Shown here: piece after piece, positions 13,419 to 25,639 of the stretch | How the letters are laid out: the number at the start of each line of letters is the position of its first letter | Position numbering within the stretch: the stretch's first letter is position 1 | NCBI GenBank assembly: GCA_035578155.1 | Contig: JAPWDM010000001.1 | Span: 83,404,650 to 83,468,649 of the forward strand | Source of the DNA: Brachynemurus nebulosus | Lineage: Eukaryota > Arthropoda > Insecta > Neuroptera > Myrmeleontidae | DNA length: 64,000 nucleotides | Reading direction: 5' to 3' | Position numbers and translations under genes: made by a program | Notes under the pieces: model-generated | What the model was told of the DNA's origin: nothing | Database searches by the model: none | What the model saw: the letters and a program-made list of their open reading frames with translations, nothing else

Positions 13419-13571
13419 GGGTGTATATAGGGTGTCAGACAAATAAGTGAGGTCCTTTTGAGGGGTAACTCATAGCACACTGTAAACACTAAAACCGCAG
13501 GAATTTTTTCGGAATTAACAATCGCGTCACCTCTCTAAAGGATAAGGGTTATTTCCTTTCCACCCTGTATA
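13413..13571. mobile_element. small MITE-like unit with TATAGGGTG/CACCCTGTATA ends
   Basis: The left side contains TATAGGGTG twice, and the right side ends CACCCTGTATA, an inverted match. The roughly 150-bp interior is non-coding. It sits at the edge of a TA tract, so the target duplication cannot be told apart from the repeat. Confidence 0.5.
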
Positions 13572-13832
13572 TAATATATACACACAATACCATTAACTAC
13601 ATTAATTAACAACATAAATGAGCAAAAAAATTTTTTTACGTAAGTTTATTTTTAAATTTTTCTTTAATTTATCAGTTAGGCGGTAAAAATATGCATATAT
13701 ACTTGAGGCTACTTCAACCGATAGTGATTTTCTTGCTTACATTTCCATTACAAGAAAAGAACCTTTTCCAGTACCATTTCTATCATAAAAATTTGGTTGT
13801 AATAGAAATGGCAACTCTCAAAAAAATCACAT

Positions 13833-14373
<541 letters not shown>

Positions 14374-14374
<1 letters not shown>

Positions 14375-14391
14375 GGCGCAGTCGGTAGGAT
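14374..14391 (+). other. primer-binding site, tRNA-Ser type
   Basis: TGGCGCAGTCGGTAGGAT directly adjoins the 5' LTR, sharing its last T. This is the serine-tRNA-complementary site known from the Drosophila 17.6/297 group. Confidence 0.8.
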
Positions 14392-14801
14392 ATCCGGCTG
14401 GCACCTTCGTGTAATGTAGTTAAACTCGCGACGTGGTACAGTACTCGACGGTTAATCGTAACTTATCCATTGTCGAACTTGACGGTTCATCAAGTTATAG
14501 TGGTTTACTCAACTTCACGAGGAGCAAGGATATCAAGTACGTTTTCAAACGTTTACGGACGGAATCTACGATAGGACGTCAACATCGTTCCAGTGAGTGA
14601 CGGCTTATCACACATCGGGACACATCTACAACAGGCGTCCACGCAGTCCTCTTCAACGTGACGGTCCATCACAGCGAGGAGACGTAGTACCCAAACGGTG
14701 ACGGTTCATCATCAAGGAACAACAATCCCGGTTCAGGAATGCTTGTTCATTGGGTCATGTAAATCGATTTTCAATTGTTGCTCGCATCATTTTGCTTTTC
14801 T

Positions 14802-16098
14802 ATGCCAATTAAAAACAAACTCCTTTCCTTACGATCCAATCCTTATCAAAAACCAGAGACTTCCAATAATATCAGCGCCGCAGTAGACGGAGATAATATT
14901 GAGTTGTCCAGTGTTAGTCAGTCAATTTTAGTTTTAGAAAATAACGATAATAATATAAACGGTAATAATTTAGAGAAAAGTAATTCAAATAGTTCAAATA
15001 ATAATACAAATAATATTACAATGACTACCCCAACAGACATATTTAATTCTTTAAGAATCCCAGATGCTATTAAAGACCTACCAAATTTTGACGGAAACAA
15101 AAGAACTTTATACGATTTCATAAATAAGGTAGAGGAAATTTTAAGCTTGATTCCCACAGCTAATGGCACTAGCTATGGCAAATTATTAGTTAGAGCTATA
15201 CGAAATAAAATAATAGGAAATGCAAACGAGGTACTCAATATGTACGGAACTCTCATCGACTGGGTCGAAATTAAAAACAATTTAATTACACACTACTCAG
15301 ACAAAAGAAACGAAACGAGTGTTATTAAAGATCTTCATAACTTAAAACAAGGAAATTTAACAATAGAAAACTTTTATAGTAATGTAATCGAAACTCTTTC
15401 TACAATATCGAATCACGTTAGAATACATGAAACTAATTCGGCTGTAAAAAATTCAAAATTAATGTTATATTCAGAAATGTGCTTAAATGTATTTTTATCA
15501 GGATTAAAAGAACCCCTAGGATCTACCATCCGAGCTATGAAACCTATCACCCTTTCCGAAGCCTTTTCATACTGTATAAAGGAACAAAACATTTACTACA
15601 CTAAGCAAAATACACAAATAACTAAATAAACCAAAAATCAACCAATCATATCCACCTAAACCAATACCACAATTTAGATCCCCATATCCACCGATTCAGT
15701 ATCATCACCAACAATTTAATTCACAACCTCCACAACAAAGACAATTTCCACAACCTAGTTCGTTAAAACCAATTCAGTCAACACGTCCATCTGTAAATTA
15801 CACACCACAACCAATGGAAATTGGTAGTAATAGGTTCAGTATTAGAGCACCACAACATAATCAATCACAGAATCAAAATCCGTTCTTTAAGTCAACGTCG
15901 AAACCCACTTTTCGAAGCGAAGAGTTACACAATGTAGAAGAACAAAATTTTCAAAATTTAGATCAATTTTACGAAGAAATAGATAATGACCAATACAATC
16001 AAACTAATGATAACACAGATGACAGTACACACGAAATAACTGACGAAATAGACGAATCAAATTTTCAATACACTTGGGACCACAATATGGTTACTTAG
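14802..16098 (+). pseudogene. gag: errantivirus A gag, broken
   Basis: Gag forms the structural core. The start at 14802 is chosen because the N-terminus then aligns with the start of gag in element B. The frame is open to a stop at 15627 (about 275 codons) and keeps the conserved PDAIKDLPNFDG region and a Gln/Asn-rich end. After the stop the C-terminal part continues in another frame (open at 15814-16098), so at least one frameshift separates them. There is no CCHC zinc knuckle, as is usual for errantivirus Gag. Confidence 0.85.
16059..16065 (+). promoter_or_regulatory. -1 ribosomal frameshift heptamer (A AAT TTT)
   Basis: The heptamer AAATTTT lies at the end of gag, just before the pol frame. 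The same heptamer occupies the same place in element B at 46837-46843. In this copy gag is broken, so the site is a relic. Confidence 0.6.
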
Positions 16099-17970
16099 GC
16101 CAGAAAGTACATGCAAACACACTACCCTACATTAACATTAGATCCGCATCCGGTTCCTTATTTAAATTCTTTATTGATACAGAAGCATCCTATTCGTTCA
16201 TCAGTCCTGAATATATTGACCCGAACAATACAATTCAAATGGATTCAAATGAATAGAAATCAAAGCTGTTTTAAATGCTTATAAATTAGACAAAAAAGTA
16301 ATTTTACCTATATTCAAAGAATTCAATCAACCTCAGGATAGTATAGAACTTTTAATTTTTCGATTCCATAAATATTTCGATGGACTAATAGGCTTAGATA
16401 CGCTTGAAAAACTTAACGCACAAATGGATATTACAAACAAACAATTGAAAACAAAAAACTCAATTATAAATTTGTCGTTTAAATCAAATTTCATGTCGGG
16501 AAAATATTCAATTCCACCGTTCACAAAACAACTCGTTAAGCTACCCGTAGATATTAAAAACGGGGAAATTTTCTTAAAAAATACTTATGTAAACAACAAA
16601 ATACTTATTCCCGAAGGAATTTACCTATCCAGAGATTGGCACATTGTCGCTACCGCGATAAATCTTACTGACCAAGACCAATTACTTTTCATTGAACAAC
16701 CCTTAAAAGCAGAATTATTAAATCACGAAATTGTCCAGTTTGACGAAAGTCAAATAAATACTGATTATCCTAATAGTGAAACAGAAATAGAAAATCTAAT
16801 ACGTATAGACCACTTAAACAACGAAGAACGTAGAGCCATTGTCAATGTCTGTCGTCAACATGAAGACATTTTTCTTAAAGAAAACCAAGATCTTACATTT
16901 ACAAAGGCAATTAAACATAGAATTACTACAACTGACGACGTTCCGCTATACACGAAATCGTATCGTTACCCGGAAATTCATCGCGAAGAAGTTCGTAGGC
17001 AAATAGATTAGTTATTAAAACAGGGCATAATACTCCTAGCTATTCACCATGGTCCTCACCCATCTAGATAGTCCCGAAAAAAACGGACGCCAGTGGTAAA
17101 AAGAAATGGAGACTGGTCGTTGATTATAGAAAATTGAACGACAAGACCATCGATGATAGATATCCGCTTCCCAACATCACCGACATACTAGATAAGTTAG
17201 GTCGTTGTATGTATTTCTCCACATTAGATCTCGCGAGCGGGTTCCATCAAATTGAGGTTCACCCGAAAGACATACCAAAAACCGCTTTTACTGTAGAAGG
17301 AGGACACTACGAGTATGTTAGAATGCCCTTTGGCCTTAAAAACGCCCCGTCAACATTCCAGAGGGTAATGGACAACGTCCTTAGATAATTGCAGGGTACA
17401 AGTTGTTTGGTCTATATGGACGATATAATAGTATTTTCCACCTCTTTACGAAAACACGTAGAAAATCTTAAAGAGGTCTTCGAAAAATTACGAAGAGCCA
17501 ATTTAAAAGTCCAAGACAAATGCGAATCTTTACACCGCGAGATAGCCTTTCTTGGACATATAATCTCAAAAAATGGCGTCAAACCCAATCCAGACAAGAT
17601 AAAAGCAATTAAGAATTTCCCAATTCCCAAAACGCAAAAGGAAATAAAAAGCTTCCTAGGTCTACTAGGCTATTATAGAAAATTTATAAAAGATTTCGCG
17701 CGTATAATTAAACCAATGACAAAATGTTTAAAAAAGGGAGAAAGCGTCAATCTAACACCCGAATACATTAAAACATTTGAAACTTGTAAAAATTTATTAA
17801 CAGACGATCCAATTTTAGCTTATCCGGATTTTACAAAAAATTTCATTTTAACAACAGATGCTAGTAATGTAGCTTTAGGAGCTGTCCTATCTCAGGGACC
17901 AATAGGACACGACCGTCCAATATGTTACGCTAGTAGAACTCTGACCGATACCCAACAAAAGTACTGTGAT
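16074..17970 (+). pseudogene. pol: errantivirus A pol (protease-RT-partial RNase H), broken
   Basis: Pol would encode aspartic protease, reverse transcriptase, RNase H and integrase. Here the protease motif is altered (DTEA in place of DTGA near 16178) and a stop follows at 16254. The linker to RT is open at 16424-17011. RT spans about 17030-17700 with further stops near 17009 and 17386, and retains YMDD near 17412. The RNase H start (TTDASN near 17850) is present, but the frame jumps into env-like sequence near 17965. The rest of RNase H and the whole integrase are absent. Confidence 0.88.
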
Positions 17971-19437
17971 CACTACATTCATATCATATATTTAAATGAC
18001 TATAAAGAAAATTTGGACAATATCGAAAATTCAATCAATTTAATCCCAAAAAACGAACATACAAAACAAATTCAAAACATTATTAATTTAAAATTTACTC
18101 AGCTCAAAAATAATCTTAAAATTTTACTCCTAGGAATATTAGTAAAACGTCGACTCATTAACGGTTTAGGCTCGATAATCAAACAAATTTCTGGTAACAT
18201 GGATAACGAAGACGCTTTACGCATTAATAAAGACATCGATTTATTACGGACAAATCAAAATAAAATAACAGACCCATTGAACAGACAAACAACTATCAAT
18301 TCACAAATGATCGAACGATTCAAAAATATTTCAAAACACGTAAACGAACAGCAAAACGTAATAAGTAGTTATTTACGAAACATTTCAAAAGATTTAAATT
18401 ATTTTGTTTTCATACAATATATTAATCAGATAAATTTTAATACTAATACGCTTAACGATCACGTTAAAGATATTATTCAATCAATAAATTTGGTTAAGCT
18501 CAATATAATTTCCAAACCTATCCTCTTACCACCAGAATTAAAGCACGCCTTTAACCTCTTAAAAACCCAAGGCATACCCATCATATCATATGAACAAGTT
18601 TACGAATTTTTAAGTCTGCAAGCCTATTACAATGATTCAAACATTATTTTCAATATCCATATTCCTAAACAAATTCTCACTTACTTATTTAAAACATATA
18701 CCTAATATTAACCTGAAAACGATAAAAATCCCATATCAATATGCCATTTTTGACGAGCATCAATTGTATTTGTCAAAATCAATATTTGTCAATTTGAACA
18801 AATCTACATATGCGAACCGAAAAGAACCAGCACGAAAATGAAACATTCAGAATGTTTAGGAAAACTTTTACTCAATCAATATGGTAGATGCATATACGTG
18901 GAATACGACAACGTCTCCTTAGTCAAGCAACTGCAAAATAACTACATCATTATAAAAAATTCACGAGGAATAAACCTGACATCCACCTGTGGTATGGAAA
19001 ATCGTAACGTAACTGGAACAGTCATAATACACTTCGACAACTGCTCAGTAAAAGTAAACCAAATGGAATACAAAAGTCAAACTACACAATTTTGGAGTGA
19101 AGTTCATCTCATGCCTACCTACAGCCTTCAAGTCAACGTTTCCAACGTCGAAACAAAACTTAATCTCAAGAAGCTAGAAAATTTCGACATCAAACACACG
19201 GGGGAAATTCACCTAATAAAACAGCAAGGAACCTTCCATATAACAACGATGTATTGCATCATAATGGGATCCATTACTATGGTATTATTAACAACAATCC
19301 ACATAATCAGACGCAAATATCCAAGAAATATAATCAGCCGATACGAGTCAGCTATACTCCGTCAGCACCTGCCCAAGAAGCGAAACTTCTATGGCCGACA
19401 CTTCCGTCTCAGGGGGGAGGAGTTACGTTCTTAGAAT
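17965..19437 (+). pseudogene. env: errantivirus A env, fused to truncated pol and frameshifted
   Basis: Env-like sequence begins about 17970 in the same frame as the truncated RNase H, creating an in-frame RT-Env reading frame that ends at 18705. The C-terminal part continues in another frame (about 18838-19434). It keeps a basic cleavage-like site followed by a hydrophobic Gly-rich stretch near 18150-18200, a region predicted to be helical, a Cys-rich part and a single membrane segment near 19250-19310. These are features of the baculovirus-F-like Env of errantiviruses. The deletion removed the normal 5' context, so no functional Env is expected. Confidence 0.82.
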
Positions 19438-20400
19438 AATGTATCTTAATATAATATATTATTTATTAGATCAGCACTTTATTATCAATTATAATATTTC
19501 CTTATCTAAAGTAAACAATTTTTAAATAATAATAATGTATTTAATAAATCTCTAACACTGACTGACTGACAGACAACGCACAGCCTAAACCGTTGGGTCT
19601 AGAAGAATGAAATTTTTCACAGGAGTTCCCTATGTAATGTAGGTGACCACTAAGAAATAATTTTTTAAGATTCGCCCCCTAAGTGGGTTAAACAGGGAGT
19701 ACAAATTTTTATGGAAATTCGTCATTTTTGAAGTTAGATATATAAAAATATGTTACTATGACTATTCAAATAAATGATATTTTATACATTGATTGACCGA
19801 CAACGCATAGCTTAAACTGTTGGGTTTAGAAGGACGAAATTTAGTACAGAAGATATGAAGATTAATTTTTAGGCATTACTACTTATAAATAAAAGTCAGT
19901 TGTGTAAACGTTTTTGGAAATTCATTCCCTAAGGGGTTAAAACAGGAAATGAAAGTTCGTATGGGAAGTTCGTCATTTTTGAAATTAGAAACGTCGAAAT
20001 TGGTATTTAGGCTTTTGAAAAATACTGAAAGTGAACAATGAGTACCTAATAAAAAGATGTTGTCGATAGGAAATCCTATCGGGTATACGGCTAGTAATAT
20101 TATATTTCAGTGTTTAATAAGCAATTTTAACTTAAATATTATATTACATTTGTAATAGTTTGGCTGAGCACAAAATGTAAATTAAAACCAAAAGCTTAAT
20201 AAGCACGACGAATATTCTAGAACATTGAAACAAAAGTATAAATACGTGGCTCAGCCAAGCTACCGATTAGTCTTTTGGAGTTTGTACTTTGTACCATAAT
20301 TGCATAGAAATATTTGTAACAATTGAAATCCGTCAAAATAAAACTTTGTAAATATTAAAAATAAAATTTATTTTTTATTGTTACAACTCGGCAACGAACG

Positions 20401-20405
<5 letters not shown>
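19421..20405 (+). repeat. 3' LTR of errantivirus A, interrupted
   Basis: It starts AGTTACG directly after a purine-rich tract (AGGGGGGAGG at 19411-19420, the likely polypurine tract) and ends CGTAACT at 20405. It is split by an insertion at about 19537-20094; without this it matches the 5' LTR apart from scattered changes. Confidence 0.9.
19537..20094. mobile_element. 558-bp insertion in the 3' LTR
   Basis: Sequence absent from the 5' LTR, flanked by AAT-rich bases that could hide a target duplication. It contains CTGACTGACTGACAGACAAC near the left, a second related GACCGACAACGC block near 19797, and ends CGGGTATACGGCTAG. Such phrases are common in arthropod interspersed repeats. No reading frame is seen and the class is unknown. 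Confidence 0.7.

Positions 20406-20491
<86 letters not shown>
20406..20491. repeat. (TA)n microsatellite
   Basis: Continuation of the TA tract that was split by errantivirus A. Confidence 0.92.
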
Positions 20492-20497
<6 letters not shown>

Positions 20498-22178
20498 CCC
20501 TCTCAATAGTTCGTAGCTCTTCCCCAGTTTGAGACTCGAGCGTTACCCACAGTTTACCACCTGTTATAAATTTTATAATATCTCATAAGAGCTAAGAATC
20601 AAAAAGTTGGTTTTGTTTATATTAAGTGAAAGAAAAATTACCTAAATGAAATAAACATCGTAAGACAACTTAAGTTTGTAACATCATTATTCGACTAACT
20701 AATCAGCACTACTTATATTGTTCCACTATATCGCTGATATGTATCAAACTATCAATTAGTGTATTCAGATATCTTCTTTATGTAAACAGTTAGAGATAAA
20801 TCTATGTTACGCAGGTATAAAAAAAAATTGATATGTTTATACAAAACAAAAATTATGATTTTATGAAAAAACATTTAGAGAAGCGAGCGTAGTCTTGCAA
20901 TATTTTATAAGGAGATAATCAGTAAAAGAAAAATGTTACACAGTAGTCAATACTTTCTAATTAGATTTTAAATAATGAATTGCAATAAAATAAACTTGTT
21001 AACTGCGTACATAAATAGATGATTGTAATGAAAATGATAGATATATCATTAAATGATTATATACCTAAGTCCAATACTGTTTACAGGTACATTATACGCA
21101 CATAGAATAATTATATTAATTATGAATTTCTATGTATATGCATAAATTAAACTTAAACCACTAGAGTTTTGTTAAAATGCTATATATAAATAGTAATTTA
21201 AATTTTTAAGTTACATTATTATTTTTAGACCCCCTTACTTGTTTTGACTCTCCTGAAAATTTTTTAATTTTGACAGAATCATAAATTATTGAACTCCACT
21301 AAAAATGCTGAATCTAGACGTAAAGAAATTTTATAAGGACTTTGGTGGGGGAACAGCATTTCCTGGAAAAGCTGTTCCCCTCGTTTCATTCTGCGGAACT
21401 ATTGAGAAAGATCACTGTATATAAATTTTATTGAATATCATTTTCGTATTCCAGGGACATCAAAACATATTTCTGTTATAGTCCCGGCCTCAAGTACCGC
21501 CATGAGAAGTAGCGCGAAATAACTTTTTAATACAGTATTTCCAGTTTTGAAAATTCGTTAAAACTGATATATGAAATAAATTCGTATAAATGAAAAGACA
21601 AGAAAAAAGAAAAACAAATAATTACTACAGTTACTTCAAAGTAGTATTCAAAAATAGGAATGTTAAATTCTAAAATTTTTTTCTACGGAAGAAATGAACA
21701 TAATTTTAAAACTGTTCCCTAGAGTTCTGGAGTCGCAAAAAAGATTCAAAATTAAAGCAGTCCTAAAATTATTAATGTGGGTATCTACGGAAAAATCTCA
21801 ATGTGTGGAAATTAAATATATTAACATGGCTTTTTTAGAGTCGTTTGATGAGCGAGGTGAAGCGCCATATGTAACTGACCAGATTATTTGACAAGCGAAG
21901 CGAAGCACTAAAGTACCGATTTTATGCAAAACTTCTGAATATTAAATTTAACTCGACAATTCCCAGAGTTATTTGGAGGTGACAGATATTTTTAATTTTT
22001 TTCAACTATAAGATAATTAAATATTTAAATTCTGCTACCACCATCAGAAGGCCAATAAGTGATTTTATATTTCTCTGTTGTGACAACATTATAAGTCAAA
22101 CAAACAAATTCATGCAGTTTACAATTAAAAATTTCTGTCACCTACAGGTGACACTGGGAATTCTCGAGTTAAAAATAA
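20492..22178. other. no gene recognised
   Basis: AT-rich sequence. A plus-strand reading frame at 21694-21891 has no recognisable motif. A perfect 10-bp hairpin is listed separately. Confidence 0.45.
21348..21380. repeat. perfect 10-bp hairpin
   Basis: GGGGAACAGC and its exact complement GCTGTTCCCC are separated by a 13-base loop. The stem is unusually GC-rich for the neighbourhood. No role is evident. Confidence 0.75.
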
Positions 22179-22186
22179 TTTGACAC

Positions 22187-22602
22187 CAGGGTTGTCAGAT
22201 GAATTTTTCAAAAGTCGCCCTATCGCTATTAAAAAGTCGCCAATTTGTAACAAAAAATCGCCCAACAGCAACTTCTAATTTTTCCGTAAAATTAATTGAC
22301 AAGAAAAAAAACGGAAAACTGTTCTCACATCTACGCATTCATTGTTGTCCTGAAATAAAAAAAAAATTTTTTTCGTAAAGAAATCAATTGGCGAACAAAA
22401 AAAAAAGACTTGTTTTTCTTGTTGCCTGTTTCACTGAAGTAAAAAAGACTGAAATAAAGAACATTATTATAAATAATTATACGATTCAAACTGTTGTCCA
22501 AAATATCCCAAATGGCGACAAATAGCCCAACCACAAAATCTTTCACCCAGAAGCTTTAAAAGTCGCCATTTTGGCGAGAAGTAGCCCAATTTGCCAACCC
22601 TG
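22187..22602. mobile_element. hAT-type MITE with perfect 8-bp target duplication
   Basis: The ends are CAGGGTTG and CAACCCTG, and the exact octamer TTTGACAC lies directly outside both (22179-22186 and 22603-22610). An 8-bp duplication with CAGGGTTG-type ends is diagnostic of hAT elements. The 416-bp interior is non-coding and carries AAAAGTCGCC-like repeats near both ends. It lies about 230 bp downstream of the last visible M13 peptidase exon. Confidence 0.92.
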
Positions 22603-22837
22603 TTTGACACATAACTAAAATATAATTTTATACGTGATATGGTGGGAATTGGAGATTTCCAAAAGTTCGATAACCAACAGACGGGTAAATGAAATTTTGA
22701 TACTTTTATCACAATTACATTCCTATCACAGTTACATTATACAAGATTCGATGATCATTCAAACAGAATAATATGTAATCTGCATATTATATACGTACAA
22801 TTTATACACGATAAAAAACAGTACAACAACAACTTAC

Positions 22838-23571
22838 ACTTAAACTATAGAAGCTTCCATTTTTTAAATCTTGGTGAATTAAAATTTCAAAAAAGATGCC
22901 TAATCCAAGACGGCGAATCAACTCAGATATGACCTTCTGCAAGTGAAATTTCCCTTCAAACCAGTATGGATATATTATTGGCCATCCACCGAACGATTTT
23001 AATATTTTTTTTAATGGTTCTATTCCAGTTTTCTCCAATTGTGCTTGATTTCAACGAAAATTAGACAATATTTTATAATTAAATAACATAAATTACTTAC
23101 CTGTATCTGTACATGCTTTAAAAAAATTCTTTACATTTTGTTCTATAAATTGATCACCATTATTAATATCTTTTAATAAATTTATTAAGTAATTATTAAC
23201 TTGTTTTTGCACAATTCTAAAACGATCCCACTTGACTTCAGTTTTTGGTAATTTTTTTGTTTTCATCCATTGGCCACAAGCAAATTCATAAAAATTTTCA
23301 CAAGGGTCTATTGAAAAATTCAATGACTTTTCTAAGAGTATTGCTATTGAATAAGAATAAAAAAAAGTAATAGTGAAAATAAATTGTATATGTCAATAAT
23401 TGCTTTTCATTACCATCTTCCCAACACAAGTAACTATCACACGAAATCATAACATTTTCATCACTGAAATTCCTAAGATAAAGCTCAGAGAGAATTTTAT
23501 CATTTAAACTCTTTACATTAAAATTTAATCCAACACTTAGGTACACAATGATCAAAATATGCAAAAAATTT
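22838..23571 (-). CDS. M13 (neprilysin-like) metallopeptidase, N-terminal exons
   Basis: Three exons were deduced on the minus strand: 23414-23571, 23101-23343 and 22838-23043. All joins keep frame and follow AG...GT, with GTAAGT donors after the second and third. The first exon holds a hydrophobic membrane or signal segment (LHILIIVYLSVGLNF) and a CDSYLC cysteine pair. The second has the family signature SIDPCENFYEFACGQW. The third has IEPLKKILKSFGGWP. These match the N-terminal region of membrane or secreted zinc endopeptidases that cleave small peptides. The first exon begins at an acceptor, so an upstream exon should exist. I found no HExxH zinc-site exon in the window, so the gene is either a fragment or continues across a long intron at lower coordinates. 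Confidence 0.85.
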
Positions 23572-24238
23572 CTAAAAAATAAAAGCGAAAAAAAGTTTTA
23601 CTGACTTTATAAGAAATTTTTTAAAGAAATTGAATGGATAGTTAAATCAAACTATCTTAAAATCTTATCCACGTATAGGTATGTAGGAACTAAATATTAT
23701 GTTAACATTAATAAAGTATATACTATGTAACAAATACTTAATTTCACCATTTACAAAACAGAACAAAAAGTAATAATAAAAACATATGCTACTAATACAT
23801 GTCTTTACGTACAACAATGAAAATTTATGTCAAAATATTACAATCAAAACTTACAATTTGAATTTGTCGTAACACTGCATTTTAAAGTTTATAAATTTAA
23901 AATATAATCACTTGTTAATATATTTTAGTTATTTTATATATACATACTAACAATGCATATTTCAATAAATAATCGTAGTGGGAGTACAGACGACAATGGT
24001 TTTGTGATTTATAATATTTAAAAAGCAATATATCGATAGGATGGAAAATTCCAGTACAGCTACACTAAAATAGGATATCCACATGCCTAGCATTTTTAGA
24101 TTTGTCCCGACCTTATCCTTCTAGTCCGAGTTTCCTGATATATTAACATAATTAGTTGCCCGGCTTTATAAATTACTTAGTACCAGCATCTTATAGTTAG
24201 ACTAACTTTTGCCCACGACTTCGTCCGCGTGAAATCCA
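23572..24238. other. upstream intron/flank of the M13 gene, with an RTE-like phrase
   Basis: A polypyrimidine-AG acceptor adjoins 23571 on the minus strand. The rest is AT-rich. Near 24207-24236 the phrase GCCCACGACTTCGTCCGCGT resembles the 3' region of insect RTE-type retroposons; it is cut off by the TIR element at 24239. Confidence 0.45.
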
Positions 24239-25260
24239 CACAGTAAAAAAATTTGTGTTCTGCGAAAAAAAAACTAGTGGTTAAAATTTTTGTGTTAAAT
24301 AAGTAACACAACCCTGCGTTAATGTAACATTTAGTGTTTGTGTTGAATGAAAATATTAACACAAATTTCGATTTAACAGAATAAAAATGTTAATCTGTTT
24401 TGAACAACAACAAAGTAACACAATTAATAAGAACGCTTTTTTTGTATATTTCAACACAAAAATTGTGTCATACGTACACAAAACTAGTGGCCCTTTACGT
24501 TACATTAGAATATATATCTACCAAAATATATATAATAAAAAAGATGAGAGTAGTTTTTATTATTAAACAAAACCGAAAAATGATAAATTGTTTCAGTTAT
24601 TGACGAATATAGTTTTATTAAATGTTTAAAAATGAAACAATTTTCTTACATTTTAAGGTTATTTTGTTACATATTCAGTCGCAAAAAATCATGTAAGCTT
24701 ACTTGAGAATGTATATTATAATATACAATCTCAAGTAAGCTCACAAGGTTATTTTGTAACTGAATCTGTAACAAAATAACCTTAAAATGTAATAAAATCG
24801 TTTCATTTTTAAACTTTTAATAAAACTATATTCGGCAATAACTGAAAAAACTTATAATTTTTCGATTTTGTTTAATAATAAGAATTACTCTCATCTTTTT
24901 TATTATATATATTTTGGTAGATATATATGGAAACAAGTAAGAATTTTTACAAAGTACTGACTGCGTACTTTGAGTCTCATTTATAATAATATATGAACAA
25001 AATCGTTATAACTTTTGACGATTTTCAAATATCTTAAGCTGCAGTGAGAGTAAAATATTGAATAAAAAAGTTTAACAACTAACTCTGATAAATCTGAAAA
25101 ATTAACACAAAATGTATGTCCTCTTGTGTGTTAAATCATTCACACAAATCTTGTGTAAAGGTTTGACACATATGCTTTGTGTTAAAATAACACAAAAAAT
25201 TGAGTGGACCGTTCTGGACATGTGAAATGTGTTAATTTTAACACAAATTTTTTGACTGTG
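24239..25260. mobile_element. 1-kb TIR element with CACAGT ends and AACACA subterminal repeats
   Basis: The left end CACAGTAAAAAAATTTGTGT is mirrored at the right end by ACACAAATTTTTTGACTGTG. Copies of TTAACACAAA/TTTGTGTTAA recur inside both ends. No transposase is present. The middle is occupied by a long palindrome (24510-24928), making the whole unit a fold-back element. Confidence 0.75.
24510..24928. repeat. 419-bp near-perfect palindrome
   Basis: The arms of about 205 bp are inverted copies, from ATATATATCTACCAAAATAT at the left to its complement at the right. They meet at GTATATTATAATATAC (24711-24726). The nested blocks AAGGTTATTTTGT and CTCAAGTAAGCT pair across the centre. Few mismatches are seen. 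Confidence 0.85.
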
Positions 25261-25423
25261 CATAACAACATAACGAGTACAGTTAATTAATCTTCAGAGA
25301 CTCCACGGAGATGAAGTTGTAATATTACTTTATAGACCATATTTTTTACCATATTGATGGATGATGTCAAAATAACCAGGTTACGAGGTGAGCTCTATCC
25401 CTCTATGCCGCAAATCTAAAAGT

Positions 25424-25639
25424 TTAGCTCTGTAGCTTATTTACTGTCATTGTAAGGCAAACTTTTGGAGGGAACTGGAGTCGCTTAAATACAAAAGGCA
25501 GATAACGTACTTCTAAAGCATTTTTGTGATTACCATGCATTAAAAAAGAAGGGGCTCGAAACAGGTAAACCCCATCCCTAATAATAGACACAATGATTTG
25601 CATCTGCTCCCCGTTAATATTTATCATTTCTACGTCCAT
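25424..25639 (-). pseudogene. PIF1-family helicase C-terminal remnant (Helitron-type)
   Basis: 71 codons match the C-terminal end of PIF1-like helicases: an NGEQMQI segment, then PFVFKRLQFPPKVCLTMTVNK, corresponding to the usual PFxxxRxQFPxxxxFAMTINKxQGQ motif. The frame stops straight after NKLQS, where the family normally continues with QGQ(T/S). No Walker motifs or Rep domain are nearby. Helitron transposons carry such helicases, so a 5'- and 3'-truncated Helitron is the most likely source; a host PIF1 fragment is less likely. Confidence 0.7.
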
